This document shows, in pieces, positions 1 to 8,764 of a stretch of 64,000 bases of DNA. The stretch spans positions 7,839,501-7,903,500 of the forward strand of contig NZ_LT629775.1 of the NCBI RefSeq assembly GCF_900105395.1, given 5' to 3'. Source of the DNA: Streptomyces sp. TLI_053. GTDB lineage: Bacteria > Actinomycetota > Actinomycetes > Streptomycetales > Streptomycetaceae. The position numbers and the translations under genes were made by a program. Numbering within the stretch: the stretch's first letter is position 1; every line of letters starts with the position of its first letter. The notes below the pieces were generated by a model. It saw nothing but the letters and a program-made list of their open reading frames with translations, did not search any database and was not told where the DNA came from.

Positions 1-797
1 TTCGGGAACCGGGCGGCGGGGTCGGCCGCCGGGGCGGGCGGGAACAGCCGGGCCGGGGCGGAGCGCAGTTTGCGCAGGGTGTGCGCGCGGGCGTTGGCGT
101 CGCGCTTGCGGCCGCGTTCGGAGGTCTGGAACTCGGCCTCCTCCAGGGGCTGCTGGGTGGTCCGGCCGGCCCGGAGCGCGGCCGGGTCGGCGCCCAGGGC
201 GAGCGCGGTGAGGTCGCGGACCAGCAGGCCCATCCCGGTGCCGTCCACGGCGGTGTGCGAGAGCACCAGCGAGATGTGCCGCACCAGGCCGTCGGCGACG
301 ACCAGGCCGACCCGGATCGGCCACTCGGTGGCGCAGTCGAAGGCACGGTCGGTCAGTTCCCGGTACAGGGCCGTTCCGGCGGCGGTGAGCCCGGCCCGGT
401 CGGTGCCGGCCGGGAGGTCCCGGACCAGGGCGGGCAGGGTGCCCGCCGGGTCGACGGTCTGACGCAGCGCGGTGCCGTCGGGTGTCTCGGTGCGATCCGG
501 TGCTCCGGTGTCGTCGGGTGCCTCGGTGCGGTCCGGTGCTCCGGTGCCGTCCGGGCCGGGGAGCAGCCGGGTGTGCAGGGAGTCGTGCAGGTGCAGCAGG
601 TGCCCGAGGGCGTCCAGGACCACCGGGAGCGGCAGGCCGGGGTCGAGCGGGGTGGCGGTGCCGATGTTGTAGCGGGGGCGGTCGGCGGGGGCCAGACGGT
701 TGACGACGTCCCAGATGGCTCGCTGGCCCCAGGTGGCGGGGCCGCTGCCGGAGCGGCCGTCGGCGAAGGGTATCTCCAGTTGTCGACTCGTGGTCAC
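1..797 (-). CDS. Condensation-domain protein, C-terminus cut by window edge
   Basis: Reads leftward off the window start; about 265 codons are present and no stop is reached. GTG at 797 is chosen because GGAG lies 10 nt upstream. The protein carries the SHTAVDGTGMG segment (about residue 170), a variant of the HHxxxDG active-site motif of NRPS condensation, wax-ester and PapA-type acyltransferases, with the second His retained and the first replaced by Ser. The N-terminal part has the usual helical/strand pattern of the first lobe of that fold. A 12-residue Pro/Asp/Thr-rich unit is duplicated between the first strands and the active site (see the repeat entry). The likely role is acyl or peptidyl transfer in the cytosol, but substrate and partners lie outside the window. 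Stand-alone condensation domain or the start of a longer NRPS cannot be decided here. Confidence 0.75.
   Translation of the reverse strand, partial: MTTSRQLEIPFADGRSGSGPATWGQRAIWDVVNRLAPADRPRYNIGTATPLDPGLPLPVVLDALGHLLHLHDSLHTRLLPGPDGTGAPDRTEAPDDTGAPDRTETPDGTALRQTVDPAGTLPALVRDLPAGTDRAGLTAAGTALYRELTDRAFDCATEWPIRVGLVVADGLVRHISLVLSHTAVDGTGMGLLVRDLTALALGADPAALRAGRTTQQPLEEAEFQTSERGRKRDANARAHTLRKLRSAPARLFPPAPAADPAARFP
471..542 (-). repeat. Two 36-bp in-frame repeat units in the condensation-domain gene
   Basis: Two adjacent 36-bp units, 507-542 and 471-506, each encode GAPDRTE-x-PD-x-T. They differ at only a few positions. They form a hydrophilic linker insertion upstream of the HTAVDG motif and preserve the reading frame. 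Confidence 0.85.
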
Positions 798-1107
798 CGT
801 GGGGGTTCTCCGATGCGCTGGTGCGGATGCGGGGTGGTGCTGGGGTTGGTGCGGGTGGGTGCGGTGGGAGCCGTCCCGGAGAGTCTGCGGCACGGCCGCG
901 AAATCGCGCCAGATGAAGGTCAAATCCGGTAAGGATCTTCGGAACCCGGGCTACCGGGCGGTAGTTCCGGGGCGGGCGTGGCAGCATCTCGCATGTGAGG
1001 CGTGACATTGCACATGTGACGTGCGATCGGACCTGACGGGCGATCACCTGCGATGTCTGCCTCGCGAACGAAACCACCCTCCGTTCGTCCGAAGGAGAAG
1101 TACCGAG
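798..1107. promoter_or_regulatory. Divergent intergenic region with CATGTGA repeats
   Basis: This 310-bp gap separates the leftward condensation-domain gene and the rightward secreted-protein gene and must hold both promoters. Near 991-1030 the word CATGTGA occurs twice, 20 bp apart (992 and 1012), and the second copy sits in the 8-bp palindrome CACATGTG (1011-1018). This could be a regulator site; no consensus -10/-35 pair was convincing. Confidence 0.35.
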
Positions 1108-1551
1108 ATGAAGCGATTCGCCGCGCTCCTCGCCACCGGCGCCGCGCTCTCCGCGCTGGCCGTCACCGGGGCCACCCAGGCCTCCGCCCAGACCACCGGC
1201 GGCCCCTCCGGCCCCGGCACCAAGAACTGCGTCGACGGGTTCCCGGGCATCGTCAACCTGAGGCTCTGCGCCTCGGTGACCGGTGACCAGGTCGTGTTCT
1301 CCGGGTACGCGACCCCCGCCAGCATCGCCTGGACCCCGCAGAAGGTCGCCTTCAACCTGACCGCCGGTGTCGTCGGCGGCGCCCTGATCGGGAGCGACTC
1401 GCCCTACGTGCTCATCCCCGGCGGCGGCATCCCGGTCGGCAACGTCTCCGGCACCGCGCCCTGCGGCTCCAGCGTCCAGGCCACGTTCAACGTGACCCAG
1501 TGGGGCTGGCCGCCGTCGACCGCCACCGTCACCGTGCCGGTCACCTGCTGA
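1108..1551 (+). CDS. Small secreted four-cysteine protein
   Basis: The start is ATG 1108, with GAAGGAG 10-16 nt upstream; the longer frame from 1021 is not supported. The 147-aa product begins with a textbook Sec signal peptide: MKR, a hydrophobic alanine/leucine core and an ASA-Q cleavage site at about residue 28. The mature protein of about 120 aa has four cysteines (in KNC, RLC, APC and the C-terminal VTC), suggesting two disulphides, and an alternating polar/hydrophobic pattern of a small beta-sandwich. No catalytic motif and no known family was recognised. It is a single-gene unit, flanked by a divergent promoter region and a strong hairpin. Confidence 0.85.
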   Translation: MKRFAALLATGAALSALAVTGATQASAQTTGGPSGPGTKNCVDGFPGIVNLRLCASVTGDQVVFSGYATPASIAWTPQKVAFNLTAGVVGGALIGSDSPYVLIPGGGIPVGNVSGTAPCGSSVQATFNVTQWGWPPSTATVTVPVTC

Positions 1552-1560
1552 TGAAGCACT

Positions 1561-1624
1561 GACCGGGGCCGGTCCCGCGGATCCTTCCGGGGCCGCGGCG
1601 AAATCGGCGGGACCGGCCCCGGTC
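1561..1624 (+). terminator. Hairpin after the secreted-protein gene
   Basis: A perfect 18-bp inverted repeat (arms 1561-1578 and 1607-1624) with a 28-nt loop begins 10 nt after the stop codon. There is no long T-run, as usual for actinomycete terminators. Confidence 0.75.
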
Positions 1625-1759
1625 CGCGGCACGTGGCACCTCGTGCCGCAGCGGTGCGGTGGTGCAGCGGCGTGACGGCGTGACGGCGCAACCAGGGTCT
1701 GCCGGACCCAGGGTCCACCGGACCCGGGTGGAACAGGGCCCTGGGTGGCGCGCGACGGT

Positions 1760-1776
1760 GGGACCAGAGTGGTCCC
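1760..1776. promoter_or_regulatory. Candidate operator upstream of the SDR gene
   Basis: GGGACCA-GAG-TGGTCCC is a 7-bp inverted repeat with a 3-bp centre, 40 bp before the dehydrogenase start. Size and spacing fit a TetR-type operator, but no TetR gene is in the window. Confidence 0.4.
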
Positions 1777-1816
1777 GTCAGGCCGTCCGCGCCAACGAAC
1801 CGCACCGGAGCAGAAC

Positions 1817-2587
1817 ATGAACCGCACCGCCCAGCCCGCCCTCGCCGCCCGCACCGCCGTCGTCACCGGGGCCGCCAGTGGCATGGGCGAGGCCACCGCC
1901 CGGCTGCTCGCCGCCGGCGGGGCCCGGGTCGCCCTGCTGGCCCGCCGCGCCGAGCGGCTGGACGCCCTCGCCGCCGCGATCAGCGCGGACGGCGGCCGGG
2001 CCCTCGCCGTCACCGCCGACGTCACCGACCAGTCCTCGGTGGACGCCGCCGTCCGGACCGTGCACGACACCTGGGGCCCGGTCGACCTGGTGGTCAACAA
2101 CGCCGGGGTGATGCTGCCCAATCCGCTCGCGGACGGGCGGATCGACGAGTGGACCCGGATGATCGACACCAATCTGACCGGCGCGCTGCGGATCGTCCGC
2201 GCCTTCTCCGCCGACCTCGTCGCGGCCGCCGCCGAGGGCCGCGCCGCCGACCTGGTCAACGTCTCCTCCATCGCCTCCCACGTGCTGTTCCCCGACTACG
2301 CCGTGTACGGGGCCACCAAGGCGGCGCTCACCCAGCTCTCCGCCGCGCTGCGCACCGAACTCGGCCCCCGGGACGTGCGGGTCTCCGCGATCGAGCCCGG
2401 GCTCACCGACACCGAACTCGGCGGCCACATCGACAACCCGGTGCTGCGGCAGCAGCTCGACGGCATGTTCGAGGCGATGCCCGCGCTGACCGCGCAGGAC
2501 ATCGCCGAGCTGATCGCCTTCACCGTCACCCGTCCGCGCCATGTGAACCTCCGCCACCTGGTCGCCCTGCCGACCCGGCAGGCCTGA
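1817..2587 (+). CDS. Short-chain dehydrogenase/reductase (SDR)
   Basis: 256 aa, start ATG 1817 with GGAG 6 nt upstream; the in-frame extension to 1745 is rejected because it lacks a ribosome binding site. Classical SDR features are present in order: cofactor motif TGAASGMG (about residues 17-24), NNAG (about 94-97), catalytic Ser in VSS, and the YGATK catalytic Tyr/Lys about 13 residues later. The length is normal for the family. Arg residues after strand beta-2 (LLARRAERL) favour NADPH over NADH. Substrate unknown. Convergent with the methyltransferase at 2764. Confidence 0.93.
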   Translation: MNRTAQPALAARTAVVTGAASGMGEATARLLAAGGARVALLARRAERLDALAAAISADGGRALAVTADVTDQSSVDAAVRTVHDTWGPVDLVVNNAGVMLPNPLADGRIDEWTRMIDTNLTGALRIVRAFSADLVAAAAEGRAADLVNVSSIASHVLFPDYAVYGATKAALTQLSAALRTELGPRDVRVSAIEPGLTDTELGGHIDNPVLRQQLDGMFEAMPALTAQDIAELIAFTVTRPRHVNLRHLVALPTRQA

Positions 2588-2763
2588 GCGTCGGGCGGGC
2601 CCGGATCGGGGGCGCGCCGGAGTCGGCCGTCCGGAGCATGCTGCCGGTGCACAGCGGCCGCCCGGGGCTGGGCGGTCCCCGCGGTGTGCGGGGATCGCTC
2701 GGGTGCCGGTCGGCGGCGCGGCCCGCCGGACCGGTGACGGACCGGCGGCGGGTCGGCGGCGGC

Positions 2764-3576
2764 TCAGCCGCGGGTCGCGGTGAGCAGGTAGTAGTCGAGC
2801 AGGCCGTCGCGCCAGGCGGGGAGGAAGTTGCGGGTCCAATGGCCGGGCGGGACGGTGCCCTCGAGATAGCGGTCGAGGCCGGGCCAGACGTCCGGGCCGA
2901 TGGACTGGGCGGCGACCTCGGCGAAGCCGGCCGCCCCGAGGTCGGCCGTGAAGCCCGCCAGCGGATGGGCGACGTCCAGGCCGTTGGCGAAGCTGCCGAG
3001 CAGGATGCTCAGCCGCTCGACCGCGTCGGGCCCCTCGGCCGAGAAGAAGGTGGCCACCGCAAGCCGGCCGCCGGGGCGCAGCACCCGGGCCGCCTCGTGG
3101 GCGAAGCCGGTCAGCTCACGGAAGTGCTGGGCCGCCTCGACCGAGTACAGGCCGTCCAGCGAGGCGTCCGCGAACGGCAGGTCGTCGGCGGAACCCAGGG
3201 TGTAGCGGAGCCGGTCCGGGAAGGTCGCCAGCGCCTTGGCGTTGACGGTGCGGGCGCGCTCGATCTGGTCGGGGTGGATGTCGACCCCGGTGACGGCGGC
3301 GAAGCGGAACTCGCAGAGCGCGAGCGCCGCGCCCAGCCCGCGCCCGCAGCCCACCTCGCCGAGCCGCAGCGACTCGGCCGGCCCGGGGAAGGTGCGCAGC
3401 ACCCGCCGGTAGAGGTTCTCCTGGCTGCGGATCCGGTCCTCGGTCGTCGGGTCGGTGGTGCGGATGCCGCTCCAGTCGCCGAAGTTGATGAATCCGCCCG
3501 CGAAGGAGGCGGCCTGCGAGAGGTCGTCGGCGCCGTAGGTCCGGCGTACCGGTCCTGGGATGCGGTCCTGGTTCAT
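2764..3576 (-). CDS. SAM-dependent methyltransferase, class I
   Basis: 270 aa, start ATG 3576 with GAGGAG upstream. A Rossmann-type AdoMet fold is seen: motif I GEVGCGRGLGAAL (about residues 75-87), an acidic end of strand beta-2 in VTGVDIHPDQI, and post-motif segment LRPGGRLAVATFF. The layout, with an N-terminal segment ending in NFGDW before the fold, resembles small-molecule O- or C-methyltransferases of secondary metabolism. Substrate unknown. It is divergent from the DinB-like gene and convergent with the SDR. Confidence 0.9.
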   Translation of the reverse strand: MNQDRIPGPVRRTYGADDLSQAASFAGGFINFGDWSGIRTTDPTTEDRIRSQENLYRRVLRTFPGPAESLRLGEVGCGRGLGAALALCEFRFAAVTGVDIHPDQIERARTVNAKALATFPDRLRYTLGSADDLPFADASLDGLYSVEAAQHFRELTGFAHEAARVLRPGGRLAVATFFSAEGPDAVERLSILLGSFANGLDVAHPLAGFTADLGAAGFAEVAAQSIGPDVWPGLDRYLEGTVPPGHWTRNFLPAWRDGLLDYYLLTATRG

Positions 3577-3856
3577 GGTTCGCTCGGGCTCCTCGTGTGT
3601 CGTGGTGACGGCCGGGTGACGGCGGTGGCCGGGGTGACGGTGCGGGCGGGGAGGGGCCGGTGGACCGGGCCTCCCGCGGGCGCGCGCCGCAGTACGTACC
3701 CAAACCGGCCACCGGTGGAACTACCCGAAGGAGGTGGTTTCAGGAGGGGCGCAGCAGGTCAGGAGGGACGGACGGGAACTCGCTGTCGACGGGGCGGTCG
3801 GCCTGCCAGACTGGGCGCCGATCGATCGTTCGGATCCGAAGGGGACGGGGAGCACC

Positions 3857-4423
3857 ATGGGTACGGGTACGGGTACGGGTACGGGTACGGGTACGGGTGT
3901 CGGCGCGGCGAGCGGCGCGGGGGACGGGCGGATCGCCCCGCCGCTGACCGGGGGCGAGCGCGAGACGCTGCGGGCGTTCCTGGACTTCCACCGGGCCACC
4001 CTGGCGATGAAGTGCGCCGGGCTGACGGACGAGCAGCTGCGGCTGCGGTCGAGTCCGCCGTCCACGCTGACCCTGCTCGGGCTGGTGCGCCACATGGCGG
4101 AGGTCGAGCGGACCTGGTTCCGGCGGGTGATCGACGGGGAGGACGTCCCGCTGGTGTGGTCCGCCGAGGGCGACTACCAGGCCGCCTACGACGCGAGCGG
4201 CGCGGACCGGGCCGAGGCCTTCGCGGCCTGGGAGGCGGAGGTGGAGCACGCCCGCCGGATCGAGCGGGAGGCGCCGTCGCTGGACGTCACCGGGTACCAG
4301 CCGCGCTGGCAGGCGGACGTCTCGCTGCGGCTGGTGATGCTGCACCTGATCCACGAGTACGCGCGGCACAACGGGCACGCGGACTTCCTGCGCGAGGCGA
4401 TCGACGGGGAGGTCGGGGCCTGA
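3857..4423 (+). CDS. DinB/DUF664-family protein with repeat-encoded N-terminus
   Basis: 188 aa from ATG 3857, which has GGGGAG 5 nt upstream; an in-frame GTG at 3734 would add 41 poorly structured residues. The first 13 residues are M followed by (GT)6, encoded by a perfect hexanucleotide repeat. The body is the four-helix DinB/DUF664 fold with histidines in the expected places: LVRHMAEVE in the second helix and HEYARHNGH in the last, likely a metal site. Members are linked to mycothiol- or bacillithiol-dependent transferases or to stress proteins; a specific role cannot be given. The repeat is in frame, so length changes would only lengthen the Gly-Thr tail. Confidence 0.88.
   Translation: MGTGTGTGTGTGTGVGAASGAGDGRIAPPLTGGERETLRAFLDFHRATLAMKCAGLTDEQLRLRSSPPSTLTLLGLVRHMAEVERTWFRRVIDGEDVPLVWSAEGDYQAAYDASGADRAEAFAAWEAEVEHARRIEREAPSLDVTGYQPRWQADVSLRLVMLHLIHEYARHNGHADFLREAIDGEVGA
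3860..3895 (+). repeat. Hexanucleotide microsatellite (GGTACG)x6
   Basis: Six perfect GGTACG units start directly after the ATG of the DinB-like gene and continue as a degenerate GGTGTC. Each unit codes Gly-Thr. Slippage would change protein length and the spacing of the start region without a frameshift. Confidence 0.95.
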
Positions 4424-4560
4424 GGCCGTCCGGCGGCCGCCCGGTCGGTGCCGGACCGGGCCCGGACCGTCCGGTCCGGTGAACGCGCGGCGGGGTCCGG
4501 GCCGTATCCGTCGGTGTGACAGTGATGACCTCGGGACGTGGTGCTGGCAAGCTGGCCGCC

Positions 4561-4953
4561 ATGGCGGAAGCGGTGGGTGAGGCGGGAGTCCGGGAGCTGG
4601 TCGCGGGGTGGCTCGCGGCGGAGCGGACCGGTGAGGACGGGCCCGGCGGCGGGTGGGCGGTGCCCCCGGCGGCCGGGGCGGTGGTGGTCGCGGCCGCCCG
4701 GCGGTTGGCCGGGGACGGTCCGCCGTCGGTGGTGCCGGAGGGGCTGCGGCTGGTCGCGGAGGCCCTGGTGGTGGACGAGCACCCGTCGGCGGGCGCGTGG
4801 ACGGCGCGGGAACGGGCCGAGGCCGTGACGTGGGTCGCGCTGCTGCTGCACCGCTTCGGCGAGGACGGCGTCACGATGCTGACGGCCGAGCTGGCGGGGC
4901 AGGGGGAGCCCGGGGTGGGGGACCCGGGGTCCGGACGCGCCTCAGCCGGCTAA
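4561..4953 (+). CDS. Hypothetical small protein
   Basis: 130-131 aa, start ATG 4561; an upstream in-frame GTG at 4516 is possible but has no better ribosome binding site. The product is mostly alpha-helical and Ala/Glu-rich, with Trp in GWAVPPAAG and VTWVALLLHRFGEDG. It has no signal peptide or membrane segment. The 3' end overlaps the convergent regulator gene by 12 bp. No family recognised. Confidence 0.6.
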   Translation: MAEAVGEAGVRELVAGWLAAERTGEDGPGGGWAVPPAAGAVVVAAARRLAGDGPPSVVPEGLRLVAEALVVDEHPSAGAWTARERAEAVTWVALLLHRFGEDGVTMLTAELAGQGEPGVGDPGSGRASAG

Positions 4954-7900
4954 CACCGCCAGCCGCCGGTCCAGTTCGCCGACGACCGTGGTGTCGCCGA
5001 GCCGCCCGTACAGTCCGCGGGCCGCGCGCAGGGTGCCGACGGCCTCCGGGGTGCGGCCGGTCGCCAGCAGGAAGTCGGCGAAGTGGCGTTCGGCGACCGC
5101 GTGCAGATGGACGGCGCCGGCGAACCGGCAGCGCTCCACCGTCTGCCGCCAGGCCTCCTCCGCGTCGGCGTGGCGGCCGAGCAGTTGCAGGGCGTGCGCC
5201 TCGTTGATCATCGCGGACAGGTGGAAGACGGCCAGCGGGTGCTCGACGAGCAGGGCCCTGGCCTCCCGGGCCCGGCGCAGCGCCTGGGCCGGATCACCGG
5301 CCAGGCCGTACAGACCGGCGGTGTTGCTGAGCGCGTAGGGGGCGTGCTCGGCGTGGCCGTGCGTCTCGGCCAGCGCGATCGCCCGCTCGCCCAGCCGGAC
5401 CGCTTCGGCGGGCCGGCCGCCGGCCGCCGTGGTCACGGCCAGCACGGTGAGCGCCTGCACCCGGACGGCGTCGTCGGTGCCGGAACTGCGGTCGACCGCC
5501 CGGCGGGCCAGCCGGTGCGCCTCCACCGTCCGGCCCCGGCCGCTCAGGGCGCGGGCCGTCACGGCCTCCATCGCGGCCACCGCGGCCGGGTCTCCGGTGC
5601 GGCCGGCCGCGTCGAGCCCGGTCCGCAGGCAGGCCAGCCGGTCCGGTCGGCGCCCGACGCTGTAGTAGAGGCCGTCGGCGCGGTAGGCGAGCCGCCACGC
5701 GCGGTCGTGGTCGCCGCTCTCGGAGGCGGCGGCGACCAGGCCCCGGACGGCGGGCTCCTCGGCCTGGAACCAGTCCAGGATGGAGCGGACGGTGGGCAGG
5801 TGCGGCCGGGCGGCACGTCGGCCGCCGGGCCTCGACGGCGGGCCGACGGGGCCGGTGGGAGCGGTGGCGCCCGGGGCGGGCTGGAGCAGGGCGGCGCCGT
5901 GGGCCACCGTCGCCAGGTAGTGGTCGGCCAGTGCGGCGGTGGCGGTGGCGTGCTCGGACGCGTGCCGCTCGTCGAGGAGTTCGGCCCCGTAGAGCCGGAC
6001 CAGGTCGCAGCGGCGGTAGCGGCCGGGCGCGATCTCGGTGAGCAGGTGGTGCGCGGCCAGGGCGGCCAGGGCGTCCCGGGCCTCGTCCGGGCCGGCGCCG
6101 AGCAGTGCGGCCGCGGCGGGGACGTCGGTCTCCCGGCCGGGGTGGACGGCGAGCAGGGCCAGCAGGTGGGCCGCCGTACCGCTGAGGTGGCGGAGCGTGC
6201 GGTCCAGTGCGGCGCGGAGGCTGTTGCTGCCCCGGGTGTCCAGGGCGTGCAGCCTGGTCCGCTCGTCGTCGAGTTCCGGCAGCAGGTCGGCGATCGCCCA
6301 GGCGGGGCGGGTGGCGAGCCGGGCGGCGACGATCCGCAGGGCGAGCGGCAGCCCGCCGCAGAGCTCGGCGAGCCGGGCGGCGGCCTCCGGTTCGGCGGCC
6401 ACCCGGGGGCGGCCGAGCAGCTGCTCCAGCAGGCGCCCGGCGTCCTCGGCGGGCAGCGGGCCGAGGCGCAGCAGGGCGGCGCCCTCGGTGACCACGAGGT
6501 CCGCCAGGGTGCTGCGACTGGTGATCACGGTCGCGCAGCCGGGCCCGGCGGGCAGCAGATCGGTGACGTCCCCGGCGTCCGCGACGTCGTCCAGCACCAC
6601 CAGCAGGCGGCGGTTCCGGCTGAGCGAGCGGTAGAGGGCGGCGCGGGCCGGGCGGTCCTCGGGCAGTTCGGACTCCGGCACGCCCAGGGCGCGGAGGAAC
6701 CGGCCGAGCACGGCGGCGGGTCCGGCGGGGCGGCCCGGCCCGAAGGCGTTGACGTCGGCGAAGAGCCGCCCGTCGGGGTAGCCGGCGGCCGCGTCGTGGG
6801 CCCAGCGCAGGGCGGTCGCGGTCTTGCCGGTGCCGGCCGGGCCGACCAGGACGGCGAGCGTGCCAATGCCGGGCGCGTCGACGGCGTCCGGGCCGACGGT
6901 GTCCGGGCCGACGGCGCGAGAGCCGCGCAACCGGTCCGAGAGCCAGTCGAGTTCGGGGATCCGGCCGACGAAACCGGAGGCCGGGCGGGGGAGTTGGTCG
7001 GGAGCGGCGACCGGCTGCGCACGGGTCGGAGCCGGGGGTGCGACCGGGGTCCGGGCCGGGGGTGCGGGGGCGGGTGCGGCGGTCTTGGCGGTCGTGGGGG
7101 TCCCGGCGGACGTGGACACGGGCGTGGGCCGGGCGACGGGCGGGCGTCCGCGGTCGGCGGGGCGCGGGGCCGCCTTGCAGCTCGCGAACGGCGTCGTCGC
7201 CGTCGCCGTCGCCGGTCGGACGGTGGCGGCGGTGGAAGCGGCCCGGGCGGCGGTGGCCGTGGCGGCCGGGGCGGCGGTGGCCGGTGCGGTGCCGGGCCGG
7301 GGGCGGCCGAGGAGGCGGACCGGTGCCGGTGCCGTCCCCACCGCCGGACGCCGTGCCCCGTCCTCGGACAGCACCCCCGACACCGCCGAGCGCAGCGCGC
7401 TGCCCGGCCCGACGCCGAGGTCGGCGGCCAGCCTGCGGCGGGTGCGGTGATAGGTGTTCAGCGCGTCCCACGAACGGCCGGACTGCTGCAGGCAGAGCAC
7501 CAGCCGCGCGGCCAGCGCCTCGTTCCACGGATCGGCCTCCGCCGCGCGGTCGAGCTCGGGCACGGCGTCCGCGCCCAGCCCGAGCCGCAGCAGACGGTCG
7601 GCCCAGGCTTCCAGCGCGAGGGTCCGGTCCTTGCGCAGCCGGTCGGCGAGCGCGTCCCGCAGGTCGGTCTCGGGCAGGTCCGCGAGCGCGGCGGACCCCT
7701 GCCACAGGGAGAGCGCCCGGCGCAGCAGTCCGGCCGCCGCCTCGTCGCCGTCCGGGGTGCTCCGCGCGGCGGCGTCGGCGACCAGCCGTTCGAACAGCAG
7801 CGAGTCCACCGCGTCCGCCGGGCCGTCCAGCCGGTAGCCCGGCGGACGGGTGGAGAGGACGAGGCCCGAACCGGCGATCAGCTTGCGCAGCGCGGCGATG

Positions 7901-8097
7901 TGGCCCTGCAGCGCGGCCCGGGCCCGGGCCGGCGGCGCGTCCCCCCACAGCAGTTCGAAGAAGCGTCCGACCGGGACGGTACGGCCGAGTTCGAGCGCCA
8001 GCAGGGCCAGCGTGGCGCGCCGCTTGGCGGCGGCGGGCTCGACGGACCGGCCGTCGGCGGTCCGCAGTTCCACCGGGCCCAGCAGCCGAACGAACAC
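4942..8097 (-). CDS. SARP-BTAD-NB-ARC-TPR regulator (AfsR-like)
   Basis: 1051 aa from GTG 8097, chosen because GGGAGG lies 6-7 nt upstream and the protein then begins exactly at the DNA-binding domain (FVRLLGPVEL); the open frame upstream to 8808 is Pro/Arg noise. Domains: winged helix (1-92), bacterial transcriptional activator domain (about 99-245), a Pro/Ala/Thr-rich linker (about 245-370), an NB-ARC/STAND ATPase with P-loop GPAGTGKTATA (Lys about 424) and VVLDDV Walker B, then C-terminal TPR-like helices from about 790. This is the architecture of AfsR, a cytosolic ATP-dependent activator of secondary metabolism. Its target may be adjacent or distant. Confidence 0.92.
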   Translation of the reverse strand: MFVRLLGPVELRTADGRSVEPAAAKRRATLALLALELGRTVPVGRFFELLWGDAPPARARAALQGHIAALRKLIAGSGLVLSTRPPGYRLDGPADAVDSLLFERLVADAAARSTPDGDEAAAGLLRRALSLWQGSAALADLPETDLRDALADRLRKDRTLALEAWADRLLRLGLGADAVPELDRAAEADPWNEALAARLVLCLQQSGRSWDALNTYHRTRRRLAADLGVGPGSALRSAVSGVLSEDGARRPAVGTAPAPVRLLGRPRPGTAPATAAPAATATAARAASTAATVRPATATATTPFASCKAAPRPADRGRPPVARPTPVSTSAGTPTTAKTAAPAPAPPARTPVAPPAPTRAQPVAAPDQLPRPASGFVGRIPELDWLSDRLRGSRAVGPDTVGPDAVDAPGIGTLAVLVGPAGTGKTATALRWAHDAAAGYPDGRLFADVNAFGPGRPAGPAAVLGRFLRALGVPESELPEDRPARAALYRSLSRNRRLLVVLDDVADAGDVTDLLPAGPGCATVITSRSTLADLVVTEGAALLRLGPLPAEDAGRLLEQLLGRPRVAAEPEAAARLAELCGGLPLALRIVAARLATRPAWAIADLLPELDDERTRLHALDTRGSNSLRAALDRTLRHLSGTAAHLLALLAVHPGRETDVPAAAALLGAGPDEARDALAALAAHHLLTEIAPGRYRRCDLVRLYGAELLDERHASEHATATAALADHYLATVAHGAALLQPAPGATAPTGPVGPPSRPGGRRAARPHLPTVRSILDWFQAEEPAVRGLVAAASESGDHDRAWRLAYRADGLYYSVGRRPDRLACLRTGLDAAGRTGDPAAVAAMEAVTARALSGRGRTVEAHRLARRAVDRSSGTDDAVRVQALTVLAVTTAAGGRPAEAVRLGERAIALAETHGHAEHAPYALSNTAGLYGLAGDPAQALRRAREARALLVEHPLAVFHLSAMINEAHALQLLGRHADAEEAWRQTVERCRFAGAVHLHAVAERHFADFLLATGRTPEAVGTLRAARGLYGRLGDTTVVGELDRRLAVLAG

Positions 8098-8764
8098 GGA
8101 TCCTCCCTGGTGAGAGCGGGTGGACGAGGGTTTCCATCCCTGTGCGGGGCGCAGTCTAGCCACGCTGGAGGTTCGTTCTGTGACGTTCGGTGTGCGATTT
8201 CGGGAATGGTGGGTATCTGTCCGACCGGGGGGTTGACGGCAGCCGGTTCGTCGTCCTCGCAGGCGCGCGGGGAGGTGTCCCCCGGCCGTGCGAGGCTCCC
8301 GGCTCCGCCGCCGCGCCGCCGGTGAGGCGCTGTCGTCCGCGTGCTGACGAAGGGACGACGGGCAGCCCGGGTGCCGCGGTGGCGGGTACGGGCGGCGGGT
8401 GCGGGCGGGCGGGCGGTGGCGGCGACCGGGAGCAGCGGCCCGGGAGCGGGGTCCCAGTGGCGCGGACCGTCCGGGCGGAGCGCGTGCCCGGCGGTTCGGG
8501 AGGTGTGCGCGATCGGTCCTGCCGGGCTGCCCCAAGGGGAACGCCTCGGTCCGGGTGCCGGGACCGGCCGCGGGCGCCCCGGGCGGAAGTCGGGGCGCGC
8601 GCCGGGGCGGAAAGCCGGACGCGCCGTCCCCGGGGTTCAACGGACGGACGTCCACCTGGGGTTCACCTGCGGTCCGGAGGTGAACCCGGGCCTGCGGACG
8701 CCCCGTCGATCGGAGTGCGGGGCCGTCTCGGTTCCGAGAGCTTCGACCACCGGGAAGGGCCACC
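8098..8764. other. 667-bp divergent intergenic region
   Basis: It lies between the start of the SARP regulator (-) and the gene at 8765 (+). Open frames here are GC-driven and have no plausible start context. No clear operator, repeat or RNA gene was seen; the two promoters should lie here. Confidence 0.5.

Noticed and set aside
2149..4482. 777-codon + frame across SDR, methyltransferase and DinB genes
   Set aside because: It crosses three well-supported genes in other frames and contains no motif.
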